DNA of 64,000 bases, taken from positions 1 to 64,000 of the forward strand of contig JAHPZA010000003.1 in NCBI GenBank assembly GCA_019058445.1, read 5' to 3'. Below are positions 8,373 to 16,777 of the stretch, one piece after another. This DNA comes from Promethearchaeota archaeon (GTDB taxonomy: Archaea > Asgardarchaeota > Lokiarchaeia > Sigyniarchaeales > SOKP01). The position numbers were made by a program, and so were the translations under genes. The stretch's first letter is position 1; the number at the start of each line of letters is the position of its first letter. Under the pieces are notes generated by a model that did no database searches, was not told where the DNA came from, and saw only the letters and a list, made by a program, of their open reading frames with translations.

Positions 8373-10463
8373 TTAAAGAAATACTGAAAGCAGTCCTGCT
8401 CCATGATTAAATGCTAATAGGAATCCCATAAAGATTGTAGCTGTCAAGGACATTACAACTAATAGTGTATTAATACTTGGTCCTGCAGTGTCTTTGAATG
8501 GGTCTCCAACTGTGTCACCAGTAATAGAAGCTTTATGTGCGTCAGTGCCCTTGCCTCCAAGGTTTCCATCTTCAATGAATTTCTTTGCATTATCCCAACT
8601 GCCTCCGCTATTGCTCATAAATATTGCAAAAACAAAACCAGATAAGATTGCTCCTGCAAGAAAAGCTCCTAATGCAGCTACACCAAACAACGCTCCAACA
8701 GCTAAGGGGATTATTATTGAAATAATGCTTGGGAAAACTAATTCTCGTAAGGCACCTCTCGTAGCAATAGCAATACATTTATTGAAATCTGCTGCTTCTT
8801 CTCCAGTCAATATTTTTGGATTCTCTTCAAATTGCCTTCTAATTTCTCTAACCATCTTGCCAGCATTTCTTTGAACAGATTGGACTAAAAGGGCTGAAAA
8901 TAGCGCAGGTGCAATGACACCGATAAATGCTCCTATTAAAACTTCTATTGAAATTAAGTCAATAAATTCAGTCCCAGCCTCTTCAGCAAAGGAAAACATT
9001 AAAGCTACTACTGTAAGATTTGCAGCACCAATTGCAAATCCTTTGGTTATGGCTTTAGCAGTATTTCCCGCAGAATCTAAACGATCTGCTGTCCGAATAA
9101 CTTCATCTCCCAAATCTCCTTGTTCAGCTATACCTCGCGCATTATCCACTATAGGACCATAAGCATCGTTAGCTACGATAGTCCCAACAATAGCTAACAT
9201 ACCTACAGCAGCCATCCCTACTCCAAAAACTCCATCAAGTATATAAGCAATAGTCATTGCTATAACTAAACCGATTGCGGGAGGAACAACACTGATAAGA
9301 CCATAAGAAAATCCTGAAAGAATGACTACAGCATGTCCTTCTTCAGCTGCCTCAGCAATACTTCTGGTTGGTTTTTTATCATCTCGAGTATAGTAATCGC
9401 TTGTAAATCCGATAATGATTCCGCTCAAAAGGCCTATAACAGTAGCTAAATACACCCTCCACAACCTTATGGCAAAACGAGGATAATCTAACGTCATCAT
9501 ATAAATTATTACAAATCCTAATCCCGCAAATAGTAAGGTTGCGAGGTACGTTCCTGAATTTAATGCTTTACCTGGTTCTTCTGAGCCAAACCATTTAATA
9601 ATGAAAATTCCGGCCAGTGACGCAAATAATCCGATCCCACAAAGAATTATAGGTAGTATTATAAATATAGGTAATGACTCACCGACTATTAGAGCAGTAG
9701 CAAGAATCATTGAAGCAACAATAGAGGCTACATATGAGTCAAATAAATCACTACCCATACCGGCAATATCTCCTACATTATCCCCTACATTATCGGCAAT
9801 CGTTGCAGGATTTCGTGGATCGTCTTCGGGAAGGTCATATTCGGCCTTTCCGACTAAGTCTGCTCCAACATCGGCAGTTTTTGTATATATACCTCCACCA
9901 CATTTCATAAATAGAGCTACGCTACTCGCTCCAAAACTAAATCCTAAAACTACGAATGGTGAAAGGAAAATCATATATACTAACGAAACACCTATTAAAG
10001 CAACGCCCACAACTGCGAGTCCCATTACACAACCTCCGAGAAATGCTACATTAAAGCCTTCCTTCGTTCCAATAGTACATCCTTGTGCGGATCTTGTATT
10101 TGCTTTAACACCAACTTGCATTCCTAAATATCCAGCCCACATTGATGCAATTGAACCGATTATATAAACGAGACTTTGTTCCCAGTTTAAGAAAACAAAC
10201 ATTCGCTCGCTATTTTCAAGTGGTGAGGGGAGGAATAATAAAGCAGCTGCAATTACAAAAACAAATATAAACAACACTTTATATTGAACCTTAATAAAAG
10301 TTCTTGCACCTGAATCAATATATCCTGAAACCTCTTGCATCCTCTCATTACCAGGATCTGCTTTCATTACTAGATTTCTGAAGTAGATCGCCGCAATTAT
10401 ACTAACAACACCAGCAATTAAAGCAATATATATATAAATTGGTACATCCATATTTTCCATCAA
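8373..10463 (-). CDS. hppA: Membrane-bound proton-translocating pyrophosphatase
   Basis: This 696-residue, roughly 16-TM protein couples pyrophosphate hydrolysis to ion pumping across the cytoplasmic membrane. The substrate-binding signatures are all there: DVGADLVGKAEYDLPEDDPRNPATIADNVGDN, with its acidic Mg-PPi ligands, then GSDLFDSYVAS, DNARGIAEQ and GDTVGDPFKDTAGPS near the C-terminus. The position that separates K+-dependent from K+-independent enzymes reads GNTAKA with Lys470, which predicts a K+-independent H+ pump. The gene stands alone and is preceded by an AT-rich leader. Such pumps recover energy from biosynthetic PPi in energy-limited anaerobes. Confidence 0.96.
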   Translation of the reverse strand: MMENMDVPIYIYIALIAGVVSIIAAIYFRNLVMKADPGNERMQEVSGYIDSGARTFIKVQYKVLFIFVFVIAAALLFLPSPLENSERMFVFLNWEQSLVYIIGSIASMWAGYLGMQVGVKANTRSAQGCTIGTKEGFNVAFLGGCVMGLAVVGVALIGVSLVYMIFLSPFVVLGFSFGASSVALFMKCGGGIYTKTADVGADLVGKAEYDLPEDDPRNPATIADNVGDNVGDIAGMGSDLFDSYVASIVASMILATALIVGESLPIFIILPIILCGIGLFASLAGIFIIKWFGSEEPGKALNSGTYLATLLFAGLGFVIIYMMTLDYPRFAIRLWRVYLATVIGLLSGIIIGFTSDYYTRDDKKPTRSIAEAAEEGHAVVILSGFSYGLISVVPPAIGLVIAMTIAYILDGVFGVGMAAVGMLAIVGTIVANDAYGPIVDNARGIAEQGDLGDEVIRTADRLDSAGNTAKAITKGFAIGAANLTVVALMFSFAEEAGTEFIDLISIEVLIGAFIGVIAPALFSALLVQSVQRNAGKMVREIRRQFEENPKILTGEEAADFNKCIAIATRGALRELVFPSIISIIIPLAVGALFGVAALGAFLAGAILSGFVFAIFMSNSGGSWDNAKKFIEDGNLGGKGTDAHKASITGDTVGDPFKDTAGPSINTLLVVMSLTATIFMGFLLAFNHGAGLLSVFL

Positions 10464-10689
10464 TTCTTTTAATTTTTTGTATAAATTTTTTTACTAAATG
10501 AATAATATTTAAACTATTAGCTTAAGACTTTAAAATATTATCAATTTTTTGATGATGTCATTATTAATGAAGAGTACTCAATTTACTGAAAGGATAATTA
10601 AATTCAATTGATTTTGTTGCATCTAACTGACAAATAATTTACAAAAATGTATTACGTCCCCCTTTTTTTAAAATATCTTTGAGGAAATT

Positions 10690-12270
10690 TTAAAATATCC
10701 AATATAAAGCTCTAAAAAGAGGTCCATATAAATCTATTATAATATATAAGATAAATATGCAATCCCAGAAAAAGGAATATGGAAATATATTCCAAACTAT
10801 AACTTCAGACCAATTAGAAACGTCCTCGTTTATCGCGTCAATTAAAGCAGTTAGTCCATTTTCACCGAAAGAAAATATAAAATAAGATAAATCCCATATT
10901 TCCAATCGAAATGATTTCTCAGGATATCCGAGGACAAGTCGTGCATCGCGAATAGCACAATCTAAACTTTTCCAACAGTGATGATCCTCATCTCTCCACG
11001 CATTTAAAATAATAATATCCCCTTTATTTAAAAACTTGCAGTGATCTAGAATAACATTTTGTCCTAAAGTATTACGTCGATAAACCATATAAGCCATATC
11101 TGCTTTTTCATAAGATAACAATCCAGAGAAAAAGGATAAATCATTATCACCATCTTTAAAATCAAATCCTTGAGATATATCAGTAGTAATTCGAATTTTC
11201 AAATCATACTCATCGCGTATGTAATTATTGAATCTTTTGAACTTCATTTGTATCTCATTATATTCATTTAAATTATCGATTTTTTTAGCATCTAAACCGT
11301 AAAACGGGAATTTGAAATCTGGCAGTACTTCCATATCATATACTAAGGTTGTTATTAAATCCCCTGTTAAATTATGGCATTTTAGAAATTCAAGTACTTC
11401 TTCAATATCATTTTTAAGATGTTCAAAAGTCCACACATTTGTATAGCTTAATTTTATAGGATTTACAGAGACGTGAACTTCAATTCCATGTTCCTTGCAC
11501 CTTAGAAGATTTTTTATAAGCTTGCTATCAAGTTTTTCTACGTTTAAACCATAAACAAAATAGACATTATTTTTTCCTAAAATTTCTAATGTGTGATCAT
11601 GGATATATTCTGGCTCATCAACATTGCCATCATTAAGAGATTGTCCGTAAGTCCATATCCCTATATCTCTATTAGGAGAAGTATTTTTTTGTAGACAATT
11701 ATTAAAGATTTTGAAGTTTTGAACGTATACAGGGTAAGGAATTACCATTAAAGAGATTGAAATCAATAACCAATAGACAAAAACTCGTTTAAATGTTTTA
11801 TTTTTAATTCGCGCATATTTTTCTTTAAAAGACCATTTTTTACTCGAAGTTAACTTAGAATTTTTATTTATAAATGGTCTATAAATAATAATAACAATAA
11901 AATACAATAAACTACCAATACATATCGAAAGTCCAGAAAATATAAAGATAAGATTTCCATTTAAAATATGATTTATTAGGCTGATAAAGAAATTAAGAAT
12001 TATAACCGAGGAACCAATTAAAAAAACTTTTAGAAATCTAATTGGACCTCTCATTGAATCAAAAAGCACATATCTTAAAATTAAACAAATGGAAAACCCT
12101 AAAATGATTATACTAGTTGGAGATAGATAACTTAAGTGGAATAGAAAATAAAGTATGGGTGCGATAAGGAGAAAAATGATGGTATAAAATCTTAGAGCTA
12201 ACAATAGATTCCATTTTCCATCTATCTTTTCTCTGACAGTAAGCTTTGAGTTTTTTATTTTTTGATACAA
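10690..12270 (-). CDS. Unknown membrane protein with a large soluble domain
   Basis: I do not recognise this 526-residue protein. The N-terminal 180 residues hold about five hydrophobic helices, then a domain of about 280 residues (roughly 195-480) with no membrane segment, then a hydrophobic C-terminal stretch (VIVWNIFPYSFFWDCIFILYIII). The soluble part alternates short hydrophobic strands with acidic turns (DIGIWTYGQSL, YFVYGLNVE, GIEVHVSVNP, LITTLVYDMEVLPDF, LKIRITTDIS, ADMAYMVYRR, DIIILNAWRDEDHH), which could be a TIM-barrel of glycoside-hydrolase type, possibly outside the cell. That fold guess is inference. It stands alone between the pyrophosphatase and SRPBCC genes. Confidence 0.65.
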   Translation of the reverse strand: MYQKIKNSKLTVREKIDGKWNLLLALRFYTIIFLLIAPILYFLFHLSYLSPTSIIILGFSICLILRYVLFDSMRGPIRFLKVFLIGSSVIILNFFISLINHILNGNLIFIFSGLSICIGSLLYFIVIIIYRPFINKNSKLTSSKKWSFKEKYARIKNKTFKRVFVYWLLISISLMVIPYPVYVQNFKIFNNCLQKNTSPNRDIGIWTYGQSLNDGNVDEPEYIHDHTLEILGKNNVYFVYGLNVEKLDSKLIKNLLRCKEHGIEVHVSVNPIKLSYTNVWTFEHLKNDIEEVLEFLKCHNLTGDLITTLVYDMEVLPDFKFPFYGLDAKKIDNLNEYNEIQMKFKRFNNYIRDEYDLKIRITTDISQGFDFKDGDNDLSFFSGLLSYEKADMAYMVYRRNTLGQNVILDHCKFLNKGDIIILNAWRDEDHHCWKSLDCAIRDARLVLGYPEKSFRLEIWDLSYFIFSFGENGLTALIDAINEDVSNWSEVIVWNIFPYSFFWDCIFILYIIIDLYGPLFRALYWIF

Positions 12271-12430
12271 GGTGATATTGAATCGTGGTTAATTCTATAA
12301 ATTAGTTATTATTAGAATAAAAAAATAATCAAGTTAAAAAAGAATAATAATAAATTGGCTCGAAAAACAGCCTGCTATTAGAAAAAGTAATAAAAAAAAG
12401 AGAGTTAATATTTTTTTTATAAACACCGGT

Positions 12431-12862
12431 TTAATGGCTTACTATCATTTTTTTTTTATCATATTCATCTGGACTGCCCCCAGATTCAACAAATTCTACG
12501 AAAATCTTCAAGCTCTTTAAAAGCAGTTCACCAGCTTTTACAAGCATTTTTTCTTGCTTCTCATCCTCAAAATCCGCCCAAAGAGTCACATTACTGGCAG
12601 CACCTTTTTTACTGATAATGTAACCCATTGCACTAAATGGACCTCCATCGACTGACAACGAGATTTTTTCATTTTGTACCGTCTCAGTGCGAGTCGTTAT
12701 TATATCACCTACAGTAGATTTTATAGCATTCTTACCTGGTTCTATTTCCTTGATTTCATTAGCTGTAAGATTCCATTTGACACCAAGGGATGTATCGTCT
12801 ATAATCTCAAATACCCTTTCTACTGAAGCTTCAATATCAATATTTCTTTCAACATGTACCAT
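12431..12862 (-). CDS. SRPBCC (START/polyketide-cyclase-like) protein 1
   Basis: A 143-residue SRPBCC-fold protein: MVHVERNIDIEASVERVFEI (first strand and helix), TVGDIITTRTE, SAMGYIISKKG, VTLWADFEDE and a long C-terminal helix. The fold encloses a hydrophobic cavity and usually binds or converts lipids or other hydrophobic ligands; no catalytic residue can be named. Paralogs lie next to it at 13052-13483, of exactly equal length, and at 18337-18744. The ATG is preceded by GGAGGT at good spacing. A TATA box lies about 46 bases upstream in a motif shared with the neighbouring paralog. Confidence 0.85.
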   Translation of the reverse strand: MVHVERNIDIEASVERVFEIIDDTSLGVKWNLTANEIKEIEPGKNAIKSTVGDIITTRTETVQNEKISLSVDGGPFSAMGYIISKKGAASNVTLWADFEDEKQEKMLVKAGELLLKSLKIFVEFVESGGSPDEYDKKKMIVSH

Positions 12863-12907
12863 AAAATAACCTCCATTAGAATTTCACAAAATAGTTATAC
12901 AACTTTC

Positions 12908-12925
12908 ATTTATATACGTTTGTGT
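12908..12925 (-). promoter_or_regulatory. TATA-box promoter motif shared by SRPBCC genes 1 and 2
   Basis: On the minus strand the sequence reads ACACAAACGTATATAAAT. The same 18 bases with one change (ACACAAATGTATATAAAT) occur at 13529-13546, upstream of the paralog. GTATATAAAT fits an archaeal TATA box, and the ACACAAA part may be the BRE or an activator site. Its distance to the start codon is 46 bases here and 46 bases in the paralog if the ATT start is used. Confidence 0.7.
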
Positions 12926-13051
12926 CCAACAGTTTAGACAAATTAGTAAAAATAATATAAACTATTAAAAAAACTAAACACATTCCCTAACAAATCAGTC
13001 TAATATATATAAAAAAAAAGATTGAGTTAAATATTGGGAAAAGTGATAAAT

Positions 13052-13483
13052 TTACGGAGCAATTATTATCTGCTTTTTATCAAATTCTTCTGGATCCCCA
13101 CCTTCTTCGAGATATTCAGCAAAATTTTTAAGACATTCCAGAAGAATTTCAGCTGCTTTTACAAGTATTTTTTCATTTTTTTCATCATCAAATTCTCCCC
13201 AGAGTACAACTTCTGTGTTATCTCCCTTAGGACTTAGTAAATATCCCATAGCGGAAAATATACCACCTTCAATTTTTAATGATAATTTTTCATTTTTAAT
13301 TATTTCCGTTCGAGATAATATAAAATCACCTACAGTAGATTTTACATCGAATTTGCCTTCTGAAGTCTCAGACATTTCATTTACTGCCAAATTCCATCTT
13401 CCTGAATCACCAATATTATCTAAAATATCAAATACTCTTTTCGCAGGAGTATTAATTTCAATTTTTCTTTCTGCTCTTGGAAT
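13052..13483 (-). CDS. SRPBCC protein 2, probable ATT start
   Basis: A 143-residue SRPBCC protein clearly paralogous to the one at 12431-12862: IPRAERKIEINTPAKRVFDI, STVGDFILSRTE, FSAMGYLLSPKG, VVLWGEFDDEKNEK, then a long C-terminal helix. The frame can open at a GTG at 13492, but that GTG lies inside the only good Shine-Dalgarno (GAGGTGA, 13489-13495). Alignment with both paralogs (MVHVER, MPRVER) puts the start at the ATT at 13483, five bases after GAGGTGA, giving exactly the same length as paralog 1. Ligand and reaction are unknown. Confidence 0.82.
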   Translation of the reverse strand: MPRAERKIEINTPAKRVFDILDNIGDSGRWNLAVNEMSETSEGKFDVKSTVGDFILSRTEIIKNEKLSLKIEGGIFSAMGYLLSPKGDNTEVVLWGEFDDEKNEKILVKAAEILLECLKNFAEYLEEGGDPEEFDKKQIIIAP

Positions 13484-13528
13484 AAAAATCACCTCTGTTT
13501 GAAATTCATAAATTAGTATTCATCTTAG

Positions 13529-13546
13529 ATTTATATACATTTGTGT
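13529..13546 (-). promoter_or_regulatory. TATA-box promoter motif of SRPBCC gene 2
   Basis: On the minus strand this reads ACACAAATGTATATAAAT, identical except for one base to the element at 12908-12925. The conservation extends beyond the TATA core, which suggests the two SRPBCC genes are co-regulated or arose by a duplication that included the promoter. Confidence 0.7.
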
Positions 13547-13661
13547 GAAAAATCTAAAAATTGGGATGAAGATGTTTTCATAAATTAGGTTAATATGTTT
13601 AAATATTTAGGAATTCAATATTCAATTATTCAAAATAATTACAAAAAAGTATTGTTTAATT

Positions 13662-14987
13662 ATGAATGGAAGCAATGAAAGGACAAAATTTACTATGATA
13701 GTAATCATTATAGCTGCTTTAATCGCTTGGATGCATGATGGTTATTCACTAGTGTTAATCTCAATTCTTGCAAATGATTTAAAGGAGTATTTTGGAGTTG
13801 GAGATGCGGCTATTGGATTAGTAATTTCTTTACAATTTGTGTGTACCGTTCCAGGAGCCATATTATTTGGAGAAATTGGAGACCGTTTTGGACGAAAAAA
13901 AGCTCTTATTATCTCAATTGCTTGGGATGCAACGTTTTCAGCGCTGACTGCGTTTGTTCCGCCAGATGGATTTATACTGTTTTTACTGTTAAGACTTTTA
14001 TCTGGATTAGGAGTTAGCTGGGGCATCTCTTTCTCTCTTATTTCCGAAAATTTTACACCTCAGAAACGAGGTGCTGCCGGAGGTCTAGTAAGTGCTTCAT
14101 TTGTTATTGGGTATATTTCAGCTATTATAGTAGTACTAATAATTTCACCATTAGGATGGCAATATTGCTTTCTTACTGCGTTATTCCCATTACCTCTCCT
14201 AATCCTCTTTTGGTTTGCTTTACCGGAATCAGAGATTTGGTCTGAATATGATGAAATAGCTAAAACCCAAGAAACTAAACAAAAAATAAGAGTTAAGGAA
14301 ATTTTTAGCGGGAAGTGGCTTAAAATAACATTTCTCTTGACTATACTCTTCTGGTTAACCGAGCTTGCCTATCATATGGCAGTAGATTTTGCTCCTGTAT
14401 TTTTAGAATATATTTTTGCTTATCAAGGTGCTGCAAATCCGGGGAACAGTGCATTACTTGTTATGCTAGTTCTAATGGTGGTTGGTGGATCGGTTCTATT
14501 CATTTTTGGCGCTTTAAGTGATTTTATCGGAAGAAAAAAGGCCTTTTATATTGATTCTGTAATAGGGTTGTTTGGTAGTATCTTTTTTGGAGTATTTCTC
14601 TATTTGATCTATAACCACATAATGATTTTAATAGCATGCGTATTGCTAGCTTCGAGTTTTGGGATGATCGGAATATTTGGCGTATGGAGTTCAGAGCTAT
14701 ATGATACTGAATTAAGAGCCTCTGCAAATGGAATCATTTTTTCTATAGCACGTGGATTAAGTTTTGGAGGATTTTTTGTCGGATTAATTTCCGATAGTTT
14801 AAATCCATACAATACGACTGCAGAAAGACTTGCTCATCCTCTAATTTCTGCTCGTGCTTTAGGAGTAGGGATGATGATTAGTTTCTTAGCATTCATAGCC
14901 ATATTAATGATACTTTCATTTGTGCCTGAACCAGTGGATAAAGAAATTACCGCTATGGCAAAACATCAGAAATTTCTGAAGCCTTAA
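13662..14987 (+). CDS. MFS transporter (sugar or organic-acid type)
   Basis: A 441-residue protein with about 12 TM helices. MFS signatures are GEIGDRFGRKKALI after TM2 and GALSDFIGRKKAFY in the second half, with NFTPQKRGAAGG after TM4 and ELYDTELRASANG after TM10. This pattern is typical of the AAHS/sugar-porter subgroups (4-hydroxybenzoate, shikimate, sialate and similar acids). It converges on the sulfatase gene, which ends 80 bases downstream on the other strand, so a link with sulfated-substrate uptake is possible but unproven. Confidence 0.88.
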   Translation: MNGSNERTKFTMIVIIIAALIAWMHDGYSLVLISILANDLKEYFGVGDAAIGLVISLQFVCTVPGAILFGEIGDRFGRKKALIISIAWDATFSALTAFVPPDGFILFLLLRLLSGLGVSWGISFSLISENFTPQKRGAAGGLVSASFVIGYISAIIVVLIISPLGWQYCFLTALFPLPLLILFWFALPESEIWSEYDEIAKTQETKQKIRVKEIFSGKWLKITFLLTILFWLTELAYHMAVDFAPVFLEYIFAYQGAANPGNSALLVMLVLMVVGGSVLFIFGALSDFIGRKKAFYIDSVIGLFGSIFFGVFLYLIYNHIMILIACVLLASSFGMIGIFGVWSSELYDTELRASANGIIFSIARGLSFGGFFVGLISDSLNPYNTTAERLAHPLISARALGVGMMISFLAFIAILMILSFVPEPVDKEITAMAKHQKFLKP

Positions 14988-14999
14988 ATACTTTTAATC

Positions 15000-15016
15000 T
15001 CAATTTTTTTTTTTAA
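15000..15016 (+). terminator. Poly-T terminator of the MFS gene
   Basis: An uninterrupted run of about a dozen T residues begins roughly 15 bases after the MFS stop codon. Archaeal RNA polymerase terminates on such T tracts. It lies between two convergent genes. Confidence 0.5.
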
Positions 15017-15066
15017 TTATCATCTTTATGAGATATAAAAAAAAGTAAATTCAACTTACGCTGAAT

Positions 15067-16620
15067 TTATGTACCAGCTTGCCTTTCAGGAAACCTACTT
15101 TGAATTTTAAGATCCTCATGAAGTAAATCTTCAATTAATTTATATTTTAAGTCCTTAGTATTTTCATCAAACCATAGATTATTAAGCTCGTCAGGATCAT
15201 TTTTCCGATCGAAAAGATCACCATAACCCTTAACTCCTTCATAAATTGTTAATTTATAAGTTTTGGTAATATAGTGGAGCAGCCTAGCATAGAGAGGTCC
15301 TTTAGGGCCGACTTCTTCATCATGGACTATTAAACAGCAATCTCTTACTTGTTTATCGGGATTATCAGGTTCCTTTAAAACAGGTGTCATATCATATCCC
15401 TGCATATTTGGTGGTTGGTGCCTTTCTTTTAAACCTAAGAGTGTTAGAATTGTTTTTGATAAATCAATAGTACTCACTAATGCATCTGTGACTCCTGGTT
15501 TAGTTATTTCTGGCACTTTCCAAATCAAAGGAACTTGTAAAACTCCGTTAAAAGGAGCTGGCCCTTTTAAAAGCATTCCATGATCTCCCATGAAATCACC
15601 ATGGTCACTTGTGAAAATTATCATCGTATTCTCTGCTAGACCTAATTGTTCTAATGATGCTAAAATTTGTCCAATACTATGATCAATACAAGTTTCAGAA
15701 CCATAGTTTAAGGCAGTGAACTTACGAACTTCTTCTTCCGTTGATTCACGCAATAGAGCTCCCCTAAAAGGTGGTTGCTTTAAATGAGGTCCTAAGAATG
15801 GATGATCATATAGATTTTTAATATTATCAAAGCTTTTGGGAAGCTCTATATCATCCGGACTATACATATCTCGGTATTTTCCGGGAGGACACACAGGGTG
15901 ATGAGGATCTGGAAATGAGCAATGTAAGAAAAAAGGTTTTTCACCATATTCTCCCTTAGAATATCGTTCTAAAAACGCAATTGTGCGTTCCTCAACATAT
16001 TTTGTATTATAATGTTCTTCTGGAATAAAACTATCACAAAATAAAGCAAAGAATGTATCTACGTGGAAAATCTCTCTCACTCTTTTTGCAAGATCTGGAG
16101 CTCTTTCATCAAGCCAGTCATCAAGATAATGCCCTAAACAAAGATTACCATGTCCTGCTATCATCTCTACTTCTCGAAACCCATAGTATGGAATAGGAAA
16201 ATTCTCTTTTACTGGATTATCACCAGCTTTATCTGCTAGCCAAGCTTCAAAAGATTCTGATGATTTTGGTAATAGTTTATAAGGTGGCAGCCAAAAATTA
16301 AAATGAGGTTTTCCCACATTAATGGTATGGTATCCTCTTTTATACAGGGCTTCGGTTATGGTTGCTAAATCAGTAGGTAAATTAATTCCATTACTTCTAA
16401 CACCATGTACGTTTGGATATAGTCCCGTAAGAAACGTTGATCTATTAGGCATGCACATCGGATTAGTACAAAACGCATTTGTAAATCTCACTCCTTCACT
16501 TGCTAGTTTATCGAGATTGGGTGTCTTTACAATTGGATTTCCATAACATCCCAGATGGTCGGCACGAAATTGATCCGTAATGATAAATAATACATTCATT
16601 TTTTTTTTCATAATTATCAA
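15067..16620 (-). CDS. Sulfatase (formylglycine-dependent, Cys type)
   Basis: A 517-residue arylsulfatase-superfamily enzyme. The N-terminal metal-binding strand is NVLFIITDQFRADHLGCYGN. The modification motif is C56-M-P-N-R60 (CxPxR), where Cys becomes formylglycine, followed by STFLTGLYPNVHGVR. The second metal site is visible as FTSDHGDFMGDHG. No signal peptide is seen, so the enzyme should be cytoplasmic and need an anaerobic-type maturase, not found in this window. Closest families cleave sulfate or phosphonate esters of sugars, choline or aryl compounds. It lies between two transporter genes, which suggests a sulfated-glycan or sulfate-ester uptake unit. Confidence 0.92.
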   Translation of the reverse strand: MIIMKKKMNVLFIITDQFRADHLGCYGNPIVKTPNLDKLASEGVRFTNAFCTNPMCMPNRSTFLTGLYPNVHGVRSNGINLPTDLATITEALYKRGYHTINVGKPHFNFWLPPYKLLPKSSESFEAWLADKAGDNPVKENFPIPYYGFREVEMIAGHGNLCLGHYLDDWLDERAPDLAKRVREIFHVDTFFALFCDSFIPEEHYNTKYVEERTIAFLERYSKGEYGEKPFFLHCSFPDPHHPVCPPGKYRDMYSPDDIELPKSFDNIKNLYDHPFLGPHLKQPPFRGALLRESTEEEVRKFTALNYGSETCIDHSIGQILASLEQLGLAENTMIIFTSDHGDFMGDHGMLLKGPAPFNGVLQVPLIWKVPEITKPGVTDALVSTIDLSKTILTLLGLKERHQPPNMQGYDMTPVLKEPDNPDKQVRDCCLIVHDEEVGPKGPLYARLLHYITKTYKLTIYEGVKGYGDLFDRKNDPDELNNLWFDENTKDLKYKLIEDLLHEDLKIQSRFPERQAGT

Positions 16621-16777
16621 TCTGTAATAATAGGATTTTATTCTTTAATTCATTTATACTTTAGAATTATGATTATTCTTAATTAGGAAAACTTAGAGTA
16701 TAAGATAAATTTTATTTTGTTACCAGTTTGACTCAGCTGTAAGAAATAGAAAAAAAAAGGAAAAAAAAGTATGGTAT

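Noticed and set aside
8488..10167. Several plus-strand frames opposite the pyrophosphatase gene (up to 188 codons)
   Set aside because: Pro/Ser-rich antisense shadows of a strongly conserved gene on the other strand.
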